64,000 bases of DNA, from contig JAHLJT010009436.1 in assembly GCA_031308135.1 (NCBI GenBank), forward strand, positions 144,467,216-144,531,215, given 5' to 3'. Shown here piece by piece: positions 9,630 to 22,374 of the stretch (within the stretch, counting starts at the first letter, position 1; each line of letters begins with the position of its first letter). The position numbers and the translations under genes were made by a program. The DNA is from Acheta domesticus (taxonomy: Eukaryota > Arthropoda > Insecta > Orthoptera > Gryllidae). Under the pieces are notes generated by a model. That model worked only from the letters and a program-made list of their open reading frames with translations, did no database searches and was not told the origin of the DNA.

Positions 9630-9760
9630 CCCACCTAGCCCCACCCAACCTAGCCCCGCCCAACCCCACCCAACCCCGCCCAACCCCACCCAACCCCGCC
9701 CAACCCCACCCAACCCCACCCAACCCCACCCAACCCCACCCAACCCCACCCAGCCCCGTC
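9630..9760 (+). repeat. 10-bp tandem repeat CAACCCCRCC
   Basis: Nine exact-length units at 9661-9750 with degenerate edges. The R position alternates A/G in the first five units and is then A. The plus strand is nearly G-free, so the minus strand has closely spaced runs of three and four G. Confidence 0.9.
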
Positions 9761-10080
9761 CCGCCCCGCCCCACCCCTCTCCGCCCGGCACCACTCGGCC
9801 TGCCCCTCCCCTCCCCTCCCCGCGTACCCACCGCACCCTACCCCGCCCCGCGTCACCCACACACCAATCCGCGGTATCCCGTCCCACTCCGCTCCGCTCT
9901 GTTCCTCACAGTCCCACTACGGCTTGCCCCATTCCGCCCCGCCCCGGCTAATTCCGCTCCGCCCCACTCCACCCCAACCCGATCCAACCCATCCCTCCCT
10001 GCCCGCCCGCATCCCACCCCGCCCCGCCCGCCCGCATCCCATCCCGCCCCGCCCGCCCGCATCCCATCCCGCCCCGCGTG
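9760..10080. repeat. C-rich tract with a 25-bp repeat in three copies
   Basis: Continues the strand-skewed C-rich region. GCCCGCCCGCATCCCAYCCC starts the unit at 10001, 10026 and 10051; each unit is 25 bp and the last two are identical. Open frames here are compositional. Confidence 0.8.
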
Positions 10081-10345
10081 CTCCTACCGTCTTGCCTCCC
10101 CGCCGCGCCGCGCGCCGCCTCCGCCGCCGCGTGGGCACCGTGCCGCAGAGAAGCAGCGTCGCCATGGCGACTAATTCGGGTCGAAATATTCAGCACGTCC
10201 GCTGCGCTGCGCGCCGGGCGCGTAATTGAGATCTCTTCGGCGCCGCTCGCGCCGCCGCCGCCGCCGCGCGCGCCTTGTGGGACGCCCGCTCGCCCCGCGG
10301 CGAAGACGCTGCGCCACCGCGTCCGCCCCAAGGCCACGCCGGCCA
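10081..10345. other. GC/CpG-rich islet
   Basis: GCC/GCG-rich DNA with embedded AT motifs CTAATTCGG (about 10171) and TAATTG (10223-10228). It ends abruptly at GGCCAAGTGAAAG. Confidence 0.55.
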
Positions 10346-12755
10346 AGTGAAAGACACTTTGCTTCTTTTTATTGCAAATGACGATGTTCGTACAACGCTC
10401 AGCCACGTGGCTTTTCAGTTGTTAGGAGTGAGGAATTTCATTGACCGATAACACGTAGGTGCTCCTTGAAGCATTAGAATTAAAGGAATGCGGATTCTAA
10501 AGAGAATGAGGGAATATTTGTAGACTTCTCAGGAGGATTGTTAATTTTATTATCTTATGTTTGCGAATGAAGCTGTGGAAAGGGAGACGAGACACTTCAA
10601 TGTGAAATGACAGTAAATATTCGCGTAAAGGGCGAAGCTCTGGGCAAAAGCACCAGTAAATTCAAGAACATTTTCGTATTTTACTAAAAATTCTAGGACT
10701 GCATTTCTAAATTAGTTTAGTGAAAGACAGAGAGGCGATTAACATACCTCTTTCTTAATATAACCAGTTCCAAAAATCGATAATTTCTAATTTGTTCAAT
10801 GTTTTCTTAATTTGTTTTCATACCTCAATTTTGTTCCATTACTTGCCATTTTTTCTTCGCCACCCCAAAATACTTGTAATGGCTATAGGGGTTCAAACGC
10901 ATCTTACCAGTAAATGTTTGCTTTTAGACAATATCAATTTTCAATCAAACACATATCCACATTTCTCACCATGACCTGCAATTGAAAAGAAACTACACTT
11001 GTTAGAAACTATTCTCAATCACAATAGCGAATAATACGTAAACCATTGTACCCTATAACAACTTATATAGAGAAAAACTGGTGACTTGAAATTTCAAAGA
11101 ATATTGTTTCGAGATTCGCCTTGACATACTATATTACTAGTCTTGATAAAATTTTGTTTCTTCGTGGTTGTGTTTGTCTTAAGATATGGTGATACGTATA
11201 TTATATAGAATAAAGTGACATTGAATAACATTGTGCTACCTGGACTGGCGTGACAGTCTCTTATTGTTCTGATTCAAGTCAGGACAATCAGAGCTATATT
11301 AAGAGTAGATGTCGTTACATTTAGTGGCACACGTCCCGAAGCATCGACTGGAAAGATCAATGTTCTACGCCTGCTAAATTTCTGCATTTGTGTCATAATT
11401 CACTACTTCTGTGCCTGGCTAGCTAATAAACACGTATTCAAAAAATGTTTGAGAAAAACGTTTATAGGAATACAGATCGCGATGACATGAAAATAGATGA
11501 GGGGATTTTTATTCCATGGAAGGAAACTGGATTATTCTCTCTCGTCGGTCACTACTTAGTTGAGAAGCGTATTTTTCTGTTCAATTTAATGTTTTTCACT
11601 TCAGGACTTTCATATTCTCAAATACTTTTTTTTACGTTGCATTGATTAGGGCATATTGTTAATGATATTTCTGAACGTTTAACTATTTTGCAAAGATACC
11701 GAACCTAGTGTGCTTCAATGTGTACGCTATGTAAATTTTGTAATTTACCGGTACATTGTTGCATAAAAGCCTGCTACTTCCCTGTCTAAGTGTTTTATGT
11801 CTCTGATTACACTGCAAGGGCGCGGCTTCAGATAAACAATGATAGATTGGGAGAGGAAAAATGTAAATTGCTTCAGGTAGACTTAATTTTATCAAATATT
11901 GAAAGCGCAAGGACAATACAGAAACACATCTTTCAATAATTCCATTTAATATTATATAAAATGAAGCAAAGGGCAATTAAGTTGTAATTGATAAAACACA
12001 AATTCAAAATGAGTTCTCTCAGTTAACTTTGTTTCTCGAAAAGCATATCCGAATTTGATTCTGTATTGACATATTTAAAAAGATCTATGAAGAATTGTAT
12101 TATTTTTTTTGTATTACTATATGAAGAAGACGGTGTTGCCCAAGCATTGATCACAATCATCTATTACAAAGGAAAAGGAATATATTTTTTCATAGTTCTA
12201 TTGCCCCACAATACCTTTGAACATTTATAATAGGTTAATTGAATTTGTGTCAAATGATGCTGATTACATCACATTCGCAATCAATTCCAATACCCTATCA
12301 AGATGTCACAAACGATTCTTATACCATTCACCGTAGCGAACGTCGTACTACATCAATGCCCTGCAAGACGTTCATCCACTTGCGTTCATGACTTTATCCT
12401 GTTAATGTCACATTACTCTGTACTATATACTACACATTTTAAAGTAATAATTACTCTGTAATTTATACATCGTAGCGTTATTTATTAAAACTTTCTGGGA
12501 TAAATGTTCTCACAATCTCTTCACTTCCTGTTATACTGAAGATGGTTGTTTCAGCACCGTTCCTTACTTTTCCCGTTGACTCCATAGAGCAGGTTGGGCC
12601 TTGGCATGGCATCTACTTAATCGCAATACTGCTATATATTTTCGAGATCAGGTGGAATAGACGAAATATGGATGAAGGTCACGCAATCGCTCACTTTCAG
12701 GACGGGAGTGAGAACAGAATGTCGAAGAAGAAATGGCGCGCTCCATGGCCCGTTG
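10346..12755. other. AT-rich intergenic, 2.4 kb
   Basis: No gene, tRNA or repeat recognised. All frames are short. Confidence 0.5.
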
Positions 12756-12759
12756 TTTA

Positions 12760-12905
12760 AGGTACCTGAAGTTGGCCAGTGGAAACCTCGGAAACTACCG
12801 AATGGAGGCAGCCTGTGACATTGTCATTCAGGCAATGGAGACGTCTGGTCCTGTAGCCGGTGTCAAAATCCCACCACTGTCGAGACTTAAACCAAATATT
12901 TCCCG
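12760..12905 (-). mobile_element. tRNA-headed repeat family, copy 1 (fragment)
   Basis: Shares with the 54.7-55.1 kb copy the blocks AAACCTCGGAAACTACC (compare GAAACCACGGAAGACAACTA), the GCAGCC and ATTCAGGC stretches, and CAAAATCCCACCACTGTCG followed by GACTT. Only the head-proximal part of the body is recognisable, and the tRNA head is decayed or lost. Orientation is inferred from the intact copy at 27.9-28.25 kb. Confidence 0.5.
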
Positions 12906-13465
12906 ATAATTTCACTACATACGCTCTCTGTATGGTGCTTACTAATAGTCTAGCAATATTTACATACCCATCGTAAAACGTTTGCTTGATGCGTCCGGTA
13001 AAGTCAAGCTCATGTAACAGTAAATAAGGCAGTAGTTCTAAGCAGATACCGAGGAGGTCACTTCCTCGTACGCCGTCATTTGCAATATGCCGTATCAGGG
13101 AATTTTTCCATTGACAAGCGGGCAATCGGAGATCGCTCTCGCGTTAAGGCGGCGGGCGAGGGCGCCAGCGGCCACGGCGCGTGCTTTTCCTCGTGTCGTC
13201 ATGGCTAAGTTGTGGATTTTATCGTCCGGGAGGCCTTGGCACATCAAGTGGACTACTCCATTAGGCAGAGTCAGAAAGAGAGAAAGAGAAACAGACACAC
13301 ACACACACCAAAAAAGAAAAAAAGAAAGCTTCGGTTTCGCTTTTGACTGAACTCCACGATTCTGCAATGTGATTCGAACACTTGCAATACAGACCAGAAT
13401 TTGATTGAAGAGGGAGGGAGGTTGCTTGGCAACATCGTGAAGTTCAGGCAAGAGGAAAAACGGTG
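12906..13465. other. Mixed intergenic
   Basis: Contains a short GC-rich patch (13120-13200) and an AG/CA-rich low-complexity stretch (13275-13330). No gene recognised. Confidence 0.5.
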
Positions 13466-13473
13466 GATCCGGG

Positions 13474-13726
13474 CACTGGCGGATCAAGGGGAGCTATGGG
13501 GGCCATGTCCCCCCCAAAAAGACCTAGAGTTTCCGTTCACCTTCCTTTATTTGGCAAAATTGATTTAAATATTTATGTTCGAATTATATAATTATTTAAA
13601 CCATACTATTGTACAGTATAATATCTACAGTACATGAATAATATAGAATGTAATAACAAATATATTTATTATTTTTAAAAAAATTACGATGCCCTCCACC
13701 CCAATGATCGGTTGAATCCGCCTCTG
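13474..13726. mobile_element. hAT-like non-autonomous element (253 bp)
   Basis: Left end CACTGGCGGATCAAG and right end, read inward, CAGAGGCGGATTCAA form terminal inverted repeats. The flanking 8-mers GATCCGGG (13466-13473) and GCTTCGGG (13727-13734) agree at six of eight positions, the duplication length of hAT elements. The interior is AT-rich with no transposase. Confidence 0.65.
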
Positions 13727-13734
13727 GCTTCGGG

Positions 13735-14035
13735 TCAGGATAGGAACGTGTCGCAAGGGGTTTGTGGTACGATGTTGAAGGTTCTGCTCTCGCATCCACC
13801 TGGACTTGATCGCAGAAAATTAGGGAATCGGCCGATTAGATGCCTCATCTAAGCAATGATCAGCCTCTGAAAGACGATAAAACCCAACTGTTTAGCTTGT
13901 CTGGAGTCTAAAAGATTGCACATCTTCGAGGCTCGAACATAAATCCTGCTGGTTGCAGTCTCGCAACTACATACCCTATCCCGGTTGGAAATGTTTATTG
14001 TGATGATGCTTTTATGACCGTCATTGTTGCCCTTG
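13735..14035. other. Intergenic
   Basis: Nothing recognised. Confidence 0.45.
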
Positions 14036-14039
14036 TCGC

Positions 14040-14315
14040 CTTCCGATCGCGAAACGAGCGGCGGGGCGGATTCAACCTCGACTCCTTTCGGCGGAGGGCG
14101 TTTTACAATTGAAAGCATAATTCAATCTTTTACGAGCGCGCGCTGACCTGAAGCCTTGCCAGCGGCGAAAATACCTTGGCTGCGCTCCGTCGAGAGGCCT
14201 TGGTGCGGCCTGCGCGCGCGTTGGCGCAGGCGCGCTGCGCATGACTGCGCGCCGCCCCGCGCCGCCTCCGCCTCCGCCCCAGCCTCGCTAAATGCCGGAA
14301 TCACCCGGAGCTCGC
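14040..14315. promoter_or_regulatory. GC/CpG-rich islet with NRF-1-like sites
   Basis: Contains GCGCAGGCGCGCTGCGCATG near 14223-14242, overlapping matches to the NRF-1 type site (GCGCANGCGC), and TTTTACGAGCG near 14129. It resembles a CpG-island promoter, but no downstream exon was found. Confidence 0.4.
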
Positions 14316-16075
14316 TTGTGGCACAAATGTGAGACGAGGTATCTGAATGTAGTAGCGGTTCTAGGGGCAGGATGGAGCGAAACTGTTGATTCGATAATTT
14401 AAACGAATAGACGCTTTTTAATAATATCGAAAATCATGCTTATCATTAGAAGAAATATGGGCAAATTATTGTCGTACGTAACATAATAGTAAGTGGTATC
14501 ATATTGACAAATATTTATGACAATGTGGTGCCTTTTGAGAAATATTCAACAATGAACGATATTTTCAGATTTCAACCAACACAAAAAAAGTTTGTTCCAA
14601 TACTGTCGGTACCAACATGTCTCGATTGAGAAACTGTACTTTTACGGTAGACGCTTTTCATTTATCTAGTAAGAAGTCATTACCTGATCGTATGAATGTG
14701 TGTAATATGATGGTAAATAGTATGGTATGGTATGTGGCAATGATGCCACAATTTTTCGGTGTGTCATTACTGTTTCAAGAAACCCACAATACGGGAAATT
14801 ATTTCTTAGTTTTGCATTTCTCAGTTGTGAAACAAAAAAATGATTTTCCCTTTTTATTTCATAATGTGTAATGTGTTATGACATTGTGAATCACTGTACG
14901 TCTCTTCCTCATTTCATTTGATACGTGAATCTGTAACAAAGCGCGCATGCATAAGCTTATGTCTTCGACCTAATGCTTGTATGTCTCAAAAACACGTGCT
15001 TCGTGGAACTGTTATCAAAACGATCCTGAAACGATGGCGTTTCTTAATTCTGCCCAAGATGTGAAATCAACATGAAATCGCCCTAGTTTTGGAAATCGGG
15101 TCTACTTTTAACTTACCATTACCGCTTAAATCACATAAATGACGCCGCCTAACAGACCGGGAATTTCCAATGCTCATATTATCTTCGAATAACAGGTTTT
15201 TGGGGGAAGTTTTTTTTTCTCGTGTGTACCTCAATATTTCTGGAATGAAGATTGCTAGTAGTGTCATGAAAACGAAAATGATACAATGTTATCTTCTTTA
15301 GTTTCACTTTAATTTCTGTAGAACATAGGAGAGACTCCATGTTTTCTGGGAACCTAGATCTACTGTCAGTGACGTTCTCTATATGCAAATATATTTTTGC
15401 CATTCTTCAGATAGATATTAATTTACACTCGATAAAGTAATTAAGCAAAAGGCGAAGTCATTCATTTTCACATATCCATTACTGACTTATTAACGTCTGT
15501 TTTACTATTTGATTTACTATTTGAAAAATATGCATTTATGCAATTATTCTATTTAAGAAAATGAGATTTAATCAACGATGCTTTTTCATTGTTTCCCTTA
15601 TACCACGTTCAAGGGTTACCAAGAAAACTTAACACTGGTAAACGGCGCCAGAAATAAAAATATTCCTACTGATTGCCCAAAACGGTGTGTGCTACCTGCG
15701 TATGCTCCTTTAGAAATAAATTATTGAACAGTATTGAATTCATTGTTGGTGGTGAATAGTTTTAATTTGATGTAGGCCAAACGTGAAACGACATTCTACT
15801 ACCTAGTTGCTAGGCAGAGCATATTGACCCACGTAATCCCAAACGCACCCTCGGTCTTTACAACGAGAAGGCCGCTAAGCCCGAAACAATAGGACAGCTT
15901 CGCTAGGTAGAGCGCCTTGCGAGAAGAGTACACACGCACCAAGGCGTCTCCGGGTAAGGCCTCACGCCTCGCCGCTCATATCAGCATTGCATCATCTCCC
16001 TGGATAATACCCAGATACACCATCTATTTTTCACGCGCTTCGTGTCCAAGCCCGTGAATGAGCGTGAAATCAAGG
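14316..16075. other. AT-rich intergenic
   Basis: No gene or repeat recognised. Bases 15880-15970 are richer in GC with a small CGCCTTG/CAAGGCG inverted pair. Confidence 0.45.
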
Positions 16076-16079
16076 TTAC

Positions 16080-16690
16080 TCGCATTTCCGCGGTAGCGAC
16101 GGCAGTAGCTGCGGTGGCGCAGGCAGTGAGAGCGGCAGAGGGAGAGTAGAGGTTTGTAGAAGTAGAGGTGGTGGAGACGGCGCGAGTAGAGGTGGCGCGA
16201 GTAGAATTGGTGTGAGTAGAGGCGGCACGAGTAGAGGCGGCGCGAGTAGAGGCGGCGCGAGTAGAGGCGGCGCGAGTAGAGGGGGCGCGAGTAGAGGCGG
16301 CGCGAGTAGAGGCGGCGCAATTAGAGGCAGCACAAGTGGAGCGAGTAAAGGTTGTTGCAGTGAGCGGTGATGGCGGTGGCGGAGTGGCGGTTGTGTTTTG
16401 AACTCGCACAAGGCCGGACAAGTTATTCGCCCGCGCGGGGCCACGCTGCGCGTCGTGGCGGCGTGGAGCGGAGCGGGCTGGGTTGTTGGCCGCGTCGCGC
16501 GCCGCCGCCGCCGCCGTCGCTTTGTGGGATGTTGGCGGTGTTTGTAAACAAGCGCTCCGGAAGGGGAAGGCGCTGCCGCGGAGACAGTCCGGCGTTTCCC
16601 CGCCCCGACCTGCGTCATCCGAGGAGCTTCTTGGCCAGCTGGTGGCGGCGCTCTGACACGGCGCGGAGGGTGAAGGGGTTTCGCGACGCT
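16080..16690. other. GC/CpG-rich islet containing a minisatellite
   Basis: A 600-bp CG-rich block. Its left half is the 15-bp array at 16176-16340, and its right half (16430-16690) is ordinary CpG-rich DNA. Frames of 100-200 codons on both strands are compositional. Confidence 0.55.
16176..16340 (+). repeat. 15-bp minisatellite GGCGGCGCGAGTAGA, 11 units
   Basis: Eleven contiguous 15-bp units. The central ones are nearly identical and edge units diverge (for example ATTGGTGTGAGTAGA at 16206). Its minus strand reads as a Ser-Thr-Arg-Ala-Ala type repeat without stops, because the unit is a multiple of three. Confidence 0.9.
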
Positions 16691-17999
16691 CACACTCCCT
16701 TCGGTGAATGAATGTGCGGCATTTTCTGCGCCATCGTCTGGCGCAGGGTTCCTGACGGAATGACCCTGCCCAAATACAGTTAGCGTATGCTTTGATGTTT
16801 TGCTATCTTGGTTGATTATGAAATGATGAACGATGACAACTAATTTCGTGGTGGTTTTCTTACAACGCCATTACGACGCAAAAAAAAGATAATATTCTTC
16901 CCTTATGCGGGATGCGAATCTTCAACTTTAGCGCGAAGCTGTTGACAACGTAACCGTTTGTGATGTTATAATCTGGTGGATATTTTTTGTATAGGATGTT
17001 CGAAGGATAATGACGGAGGTAATGCTGTGGTTTCCCTACTCTCTGTGTGTCGTTCTGTGCCACCTAGTTGAGCTAAGAAATGCACAGAAATGTTCTTAAT
17101 AAATCGTTTTTAATTATATTGAAGTTATTTTTTTAAGTTAAAAATTACTTTAAATTTTAGGCTACGTATAAAATATTGCTCGAAAACATACACACTTGTA
17201 AGTTAAAATTAATTTTTACTTCTATTTTTTAAAATTTTAAATATTACCAAGGTTGTGGGCAAAGAGAACAGACAGATAAGCAAACTGACAGACATTGACA
17301 AAACATTTTTTGGGTAGCAGGGATCTACTTCCTGACATATAATCCTGTCAAAATCTCAATATCGATATTTTGCAGCATTATAAAACTTTCTTTACACTTC
17401 ATACTTGCTCCCTATGATGTTTACTTCATACGAGAAAATAAAAAATGACCGACAATTCGTGATCACTTAATTATGACAGTGAATTTATTTTTTACTTAAC
17501 CTTTCTCAAACCTGTTTGAGTAGTTCCATGAGGAAATGAAATTTTCCTTTTACAGATTTATCGTCTGAGTGTTATCATTCCACGAATTTTTTCAAGGCTG
17601 TAGATTAAAATTGCACTCTTTTATCGTTTACGATTAACAGCTTTATCTATGAATGTATTCATTGCCACACTATTCCTAAACATTTGCACGTTGCATGGAA
17701 ACATGTTTTATTCAATGAGCTTTTTCCTGCGCGCGCCTTTCGTCCCGCACGGACCAGTGTGCGCCGTGTTCATTCTCTTTTGTGTGCAGTCGTTATTACG
17801 GGCTCCGTTATCAGTGGCGGCAGTGCACTAGTGGCTTATCGCCTCCGGCGTGTCACTGCCCCTCATTGCTCCACGAGGATATATGCAAACACGGAATGGC
17901 TGCGCACTCTTTTGCGATGCGGACGCCGCTCGAGTACTACTTCTGGGTGCACAGTGATTGGATTTGATATCTTCCCGTGATACCCAGCACGCTCACCTT
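16691..17999. other. AT-rich intergenic
   Basis: No gene recognised. A moderate GC patch at 17725-17950 has short frames only. Confidence 0.45.
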
Positions 18000-18007
18000 C
18001 TTGACAC

Positions 18008-18565
18008 TAGGGATGCGACATCGACCACAAAACATCGAGGTTTCAAAGTACCGATGACCAAAATTTAAAAATCGATGTTCAAAGAACATATCGATGTTTT
18101 TAAACATTGGCGTTTCTAAAACTATTTTACTAAACCTCTAACATCAGTGTTCACATGGTGGTAGAGGGGCGATTTTATTTCAAGGTGATCGTGTTTATTG
18201 ATTTATAATTGAGATTTAACTGATAAAACAAACTCAAAAAATTATGAAAACAATAAACAGAGCTTTTATAATTTTATTGCATTATATAATAACAATAAAC
18301 TACGTTTATAAACAAAACTTTGACTAATTGTTTTTATTCTTGGTCACTCTACCCTGAAGAATGTTCAATTTATGGCTATCTGAAAATTATTGTAGATTTT
18401 ATTACACCTTTTTTCATTGGAAAATAAGAAATCAACCATGAAAAAATCGAGCACAAAACATCGATGGTTTTTAACATCGTCTTCAATAAATCGATGTTAA
18501 ACACATGGATGTTTTTATAAATATATCGATGTTTTGAAAACTTTGACATCAATGTCGCATCCCTA
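18008..18565. mobile_element. hAT-like non-autonomous element (558 bp)
   Basis: Ends are TAGGGATGCGACATCGA and, inverted, TAGGGATGCGACATTGA: 16 of 17 bases match. Flanking 8-mers CTTGACAC (18000-18007) and CTTCGGAC (18566-18573) agree at five of eight. Both subterminal regions are full of the motif ACATCGA/ATCGATGT, as expected for transposase-binding repeats of hAT elements. The AT-rich centre has no transposase frame. Confidence 0.75.
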
Positions 18566-18573
18566 CTTCGGAC

Positions 18574-20590
18574 CAGGCCCGAGGGATAATGTGGGTATTG
18601 GTATAATATGGGTAGCTATACCCGCACGAAAAATTCCTAATGGGTAAAATACCCACTCGGAATTTAGGGTGAGAAAAATATTCATAAACGTCAAATTCCA
18701 GAAATAAACGAATTTCTCGGCATTGCATCTACTCAAAACGTGTATGCCATGAGCTATGTTGCCAGATCGGCTCAGCAGTATTGCGATTTTACATGTTTAT
18801 GGCCCCATCACCGACAAAATCTATTTGCAAAAATTGTTAAATGAGTTTATATCAAAAATAAAAAGCGCAGCGCTATTTTTGCATTGCAAAATGAACTGCT
18901 GAATTTACACAAAATAAATGCGATAATAACTTAATGATAATCATGATAATTTTAAACAATGTGTTTTGTATTTTTCCCCTCATACACGGAGGGAGATAGA
19001 GGGAGGAGGGGGACCCCCCCCCCCGTCGGGGTAATCTACCCATTCGGACGTCACACCAATCGCAGGCCCTGCGTGGCACATAGATCCCGAGACGAAGGAG
19101 CGGCGGAAGACGCAGCTAGTACACTTGCGATCATCCATCTCCTGGCCCCCGAGTTCATAAGCAGGCTTTGTGGACAAAACAGGCTGGAGGGATATTTCTT
19201 CTAAGCTCATTTTCTTCTGTTTCTCTTTTCGCTATTGCTCCATCAATAACATTGCATCTTCTTCTATTCATCAAATCATGGACATGCGAAAGTTATCTTG
19301 TTTTTAAAAAATATGTTTTTTCAGCGAATCATACTGAAGTGTTCTCATACACTGGCATTAAGTGGATATCTGAAAATTCTGATGTACTAAATATTGCAAT
19401 AATATATTCTTCTACTTACAACAGTGAACATTTCTTTCTAATGTTCTTCTATTTAATGATAACAGAAAACATCTCTCTCCTCATATACCACGATCCTACG
19501 GCCTCGGCCCTATGGCGTCTAAAAATAATTGGAAAATCACGAACTCTAAGACTTGTCTTGCGTAATGAAGACATTGCAGCCCCCTTGCACCGAACTTGTA
19601 GTTTCGCCAAGTGCTGGGTACAACATTTCAAAAGTGAAAGTATTGAATTACACGTGTAGAATTTCAGGACGTGAGTGCAATCGCTTCATTATTACTCTTG
19701 GCGTGCTGCAATGCATGACAGGGTGGATCTTCAGCGAAATGATTCTGTTCATACATCAATTTAAATGAAATATATTTTTCATGAAGAATACTTGGTTGAG
19801 TCTACTAGTACTACTACTAGTAACTTCAGAAATGTACAGATGACTTAGGGTTAAAAATACCTGTAATAACTTGTAACTGGCAAAAGGGGTGGAGGAAACC
19901 TCTTGAGGCACCTCTACTTATTATAATTTCCAAAAAATGTTAGGAATACTTGGAATATATTAATCAGTTGACCAATAGCAATGTTACATTAAAGAAGATC
20001 AGAAATGTTGTGTTTTTTCAGACATCACTCTTGTTGGGTGTACAGCTATGGTGATTCTAAATTATACTGATGAAACCAAATTATATGCAGGCGGGAGGCG
20101 AAGACAGGAAATATTTTTTACATGATATGAGATCATAATCTCAGGTGGATTTCTAGTATAAAATGAGTGTTAGGGTGGATTTTATGTTCTCGAATTTTGA
20201 CCAAATGATTCATACAGAAATTTTAAAAACGTAGAATACTAATAATATAACTTAGCTGTAAAACCACCACTCTTTCCTTGTGAAATTCATAGGACATAAC
20301 ATTTGTTTCCAAAATCAGCAAAATACATTTGAGACATGCAGTTTGTTGTACTCCCAATAAAATCTATTATTGTACCTCGACATTTAATTTTAATGATTAT
20401 AAAACGTAGTGAACAACTCCGTTCAACAGTGCAATTTTTAATATCAACGAAAGTAACTGTATATCAACTAACGAAAATTTGCGGCCGCCCGTAAATATTG
20501 CTCTAAACCCGGGGCTTTACATCTATAAGATATTGTTAGGGCCATGTCATATTTTTTTGACGCACCTTCATTGCGAAGGCGTACGTTTTT
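18574..20590. other. AT-rich intergenic
   Basis: Includes a G/A-rich patch ending in a C run (18985-19030). A 163-codon frame beginning at 19168 with a GTG/TTG-type start has no recognisable domain. No real gene supported. Confidence 0.45.
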
Positions 20591-20599
20591 GCATATGAA

Positions 20600-20965
20600 T
20601 TCCGTATTAACCACTCGTCGACTCACAACGTCCACCGGCCCGCAGAACTGTTTCCTCGGCAGTCGAGCACTTTCTTCACCGCGCCGGTAGACGCGGTCCC
20701 GTTGTCCACGAGGACAGCTGCCTTCCTCCGCCTGCCCCTACCCCTTGCCCTGGGCTCGTCGCGTCGTTTCCCCGTCGCCGCGCGCCGCCTGTGAATAATG
20801 GAACGGGCGAGCGAGCGGACTAGCGGGCGATCGCCTGCTTGCGGCGCGGCGGCGCGCGCCCCCGCTGCCCTGCGGTGATCGCCCGCCCAGCGCCGTATAC
20901 CGCTCGACGGAAGTCTGTTAATTCACCGCTTCTCCAATCAGCCAGCCGCGCCGTCGGAGATGGAT
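20600..20965. promoter_or_regulatory. CpG island with CCAAT box, candidate promoter
   Basis: About 360 bp CG-dense, with a CCAATCAG box near 20934. It is followed within 50 bp by a 20-bp palindrome and within 120 bp by a splice-donor-like GTAAGC (21049). This is a plausible plus-strand promoter and first non-coding exon, but no coding exon could be joined to it. Confidence 0.4.
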
Positions 20966-20977
20966 TCGTCGACGTGG

Positions 20978-20997
20978 AGTTCGTAAAGTTACGAACT
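20978..20997. promoter_or_regulatory. 20-bp inverted repeat AGTTCGTAA-AG-TTACGAACT
   Basis: Perfect 9-bp arms with a 2-bp centre at the downstream edge of a CpG island. It could be a dimeric factor site or cruciform. Confidence 0.5.
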
Positions 20998-20999
20998 TT

Positions 21000-22370
21000 T
21001 TGATCGGTTAGCGGTTTCTTGAATTGTTTTTAAGCAACGAGTGAGAAAGTAAGCGTGTAATTACACAGTGGTGTGTTGAACGTACGAGTTCAAACGCGAT
21101 TCGTCTGTATATCAGTTAAACGATATTTCTATGTTAAACTTTTTTTATGAATTCTGTTTATTTGCAATTTATTTTTACAGAAATATTAGACAAATGGTTT
21201 AATAATAATATTTACATGAGTGGAAATGTTACTCAACAGTAGCATTCGTATTTAAACAAATCGGTACATTATATCTAGCGGTTTTTGGCGCTGTAGTCTT
21301 CTTGTTTCTTCACTATTGTCTAATAGACTTTAAATGCTCTCGCGTGTCCATTCACTGACTTTTTTATAAAACGTTAATATTTTTCAATTTTTCGAACAGT
21401 ACATTTCGATTAGGGACTGGCTTAATCTTTACTGTTGCCTGGGAGAGAAAATGTGAATGCTCGAAGTGATGGTTAGTGTTCATCGACCATAACATCATGT
21501 ATCATATCACAGAACCGCATTTGCGTGGTTTTGTGCATTTAAAATAATATACGCGTTTGCCAACAATTTTTCACGTGGTTAAACGTGATTTAATGACGCA
21601 ATGACTGAAAAATGAAATTTGTGAATTTAGTTACTAGTACATTCGACAGATGTTTCATGTACAGGAACAGGTTCAAAGTCAATGGTAAGTATAATCATGA
21701 CCCTGGCAAACAATTGAGAAAATTTAAGTCAAGATTATGTCTGAAAGTTTGCTGGCCTTTTATTCAATGCTCTAAAAATACAAAAGCAAATTACATGTAC
21801 AGAATATCTGGAATATTCGGAGAAATCTGGGAATGGGTGTCATACCGCACAATGCGATTTACCCTGAAACAAGATTCAATGAGCGGTGAGTAGGGAGCAA
21901 TATTATAATAAAATTTCAGAAAAGAAATTCTAAATTAATGCATCATCAATTATCAATTTTTTTCTGGCGTCAATTGAACTTATTATAAATTTAAATTATA
22001 AATTATTAATAAATAAAAATAAGTTAAGCATATTATAAACTGAGTAGGTCAGAAGCGGATATTCTTAGCTTATATAATTTCATTAACAGAAATTCAATTG
22101 TAAGAAAACTTGATTGGAGAAGATAAAATAAGCAAATGAAATTATAAATGAATCAGGGAGATGAAGGTAGGCTAGACACCCACGGGCAAGCCTCGTTTGA
22201 AGAGTCTGGCCAGTTGTATGTGCATCCTCGCCGTCTCATTGTTATCCGTTTTGCGAACAACGAATCAGGTAGCAACTGCAATAAATTTACAACCGGCACA
22301 AGCCAGGCTCATGAACTCTGCTTCTTCGTGTATAGGCCCCTTCGCTGAAGGAAATCGGTTACAAAATGGA
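21000..22370. other. AT-rich intergenic with donor-like sites
   Basis: Strong 5' splice-site matches occur at 21685 (GTAAGTA) and 21886 (GTGAGTA), the latter ending a 93-codon ATG frame starting at 21612 of no known family. Whether any is used cannot be told. Confidence 0.3.
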
Positions 22371-22374
22371 CCTG

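Noticed and set aside
19168..19659. 163-residue frame
   Set aside because: Starts at a non-ATG codon in a eukaryotic sequence and has no domain.
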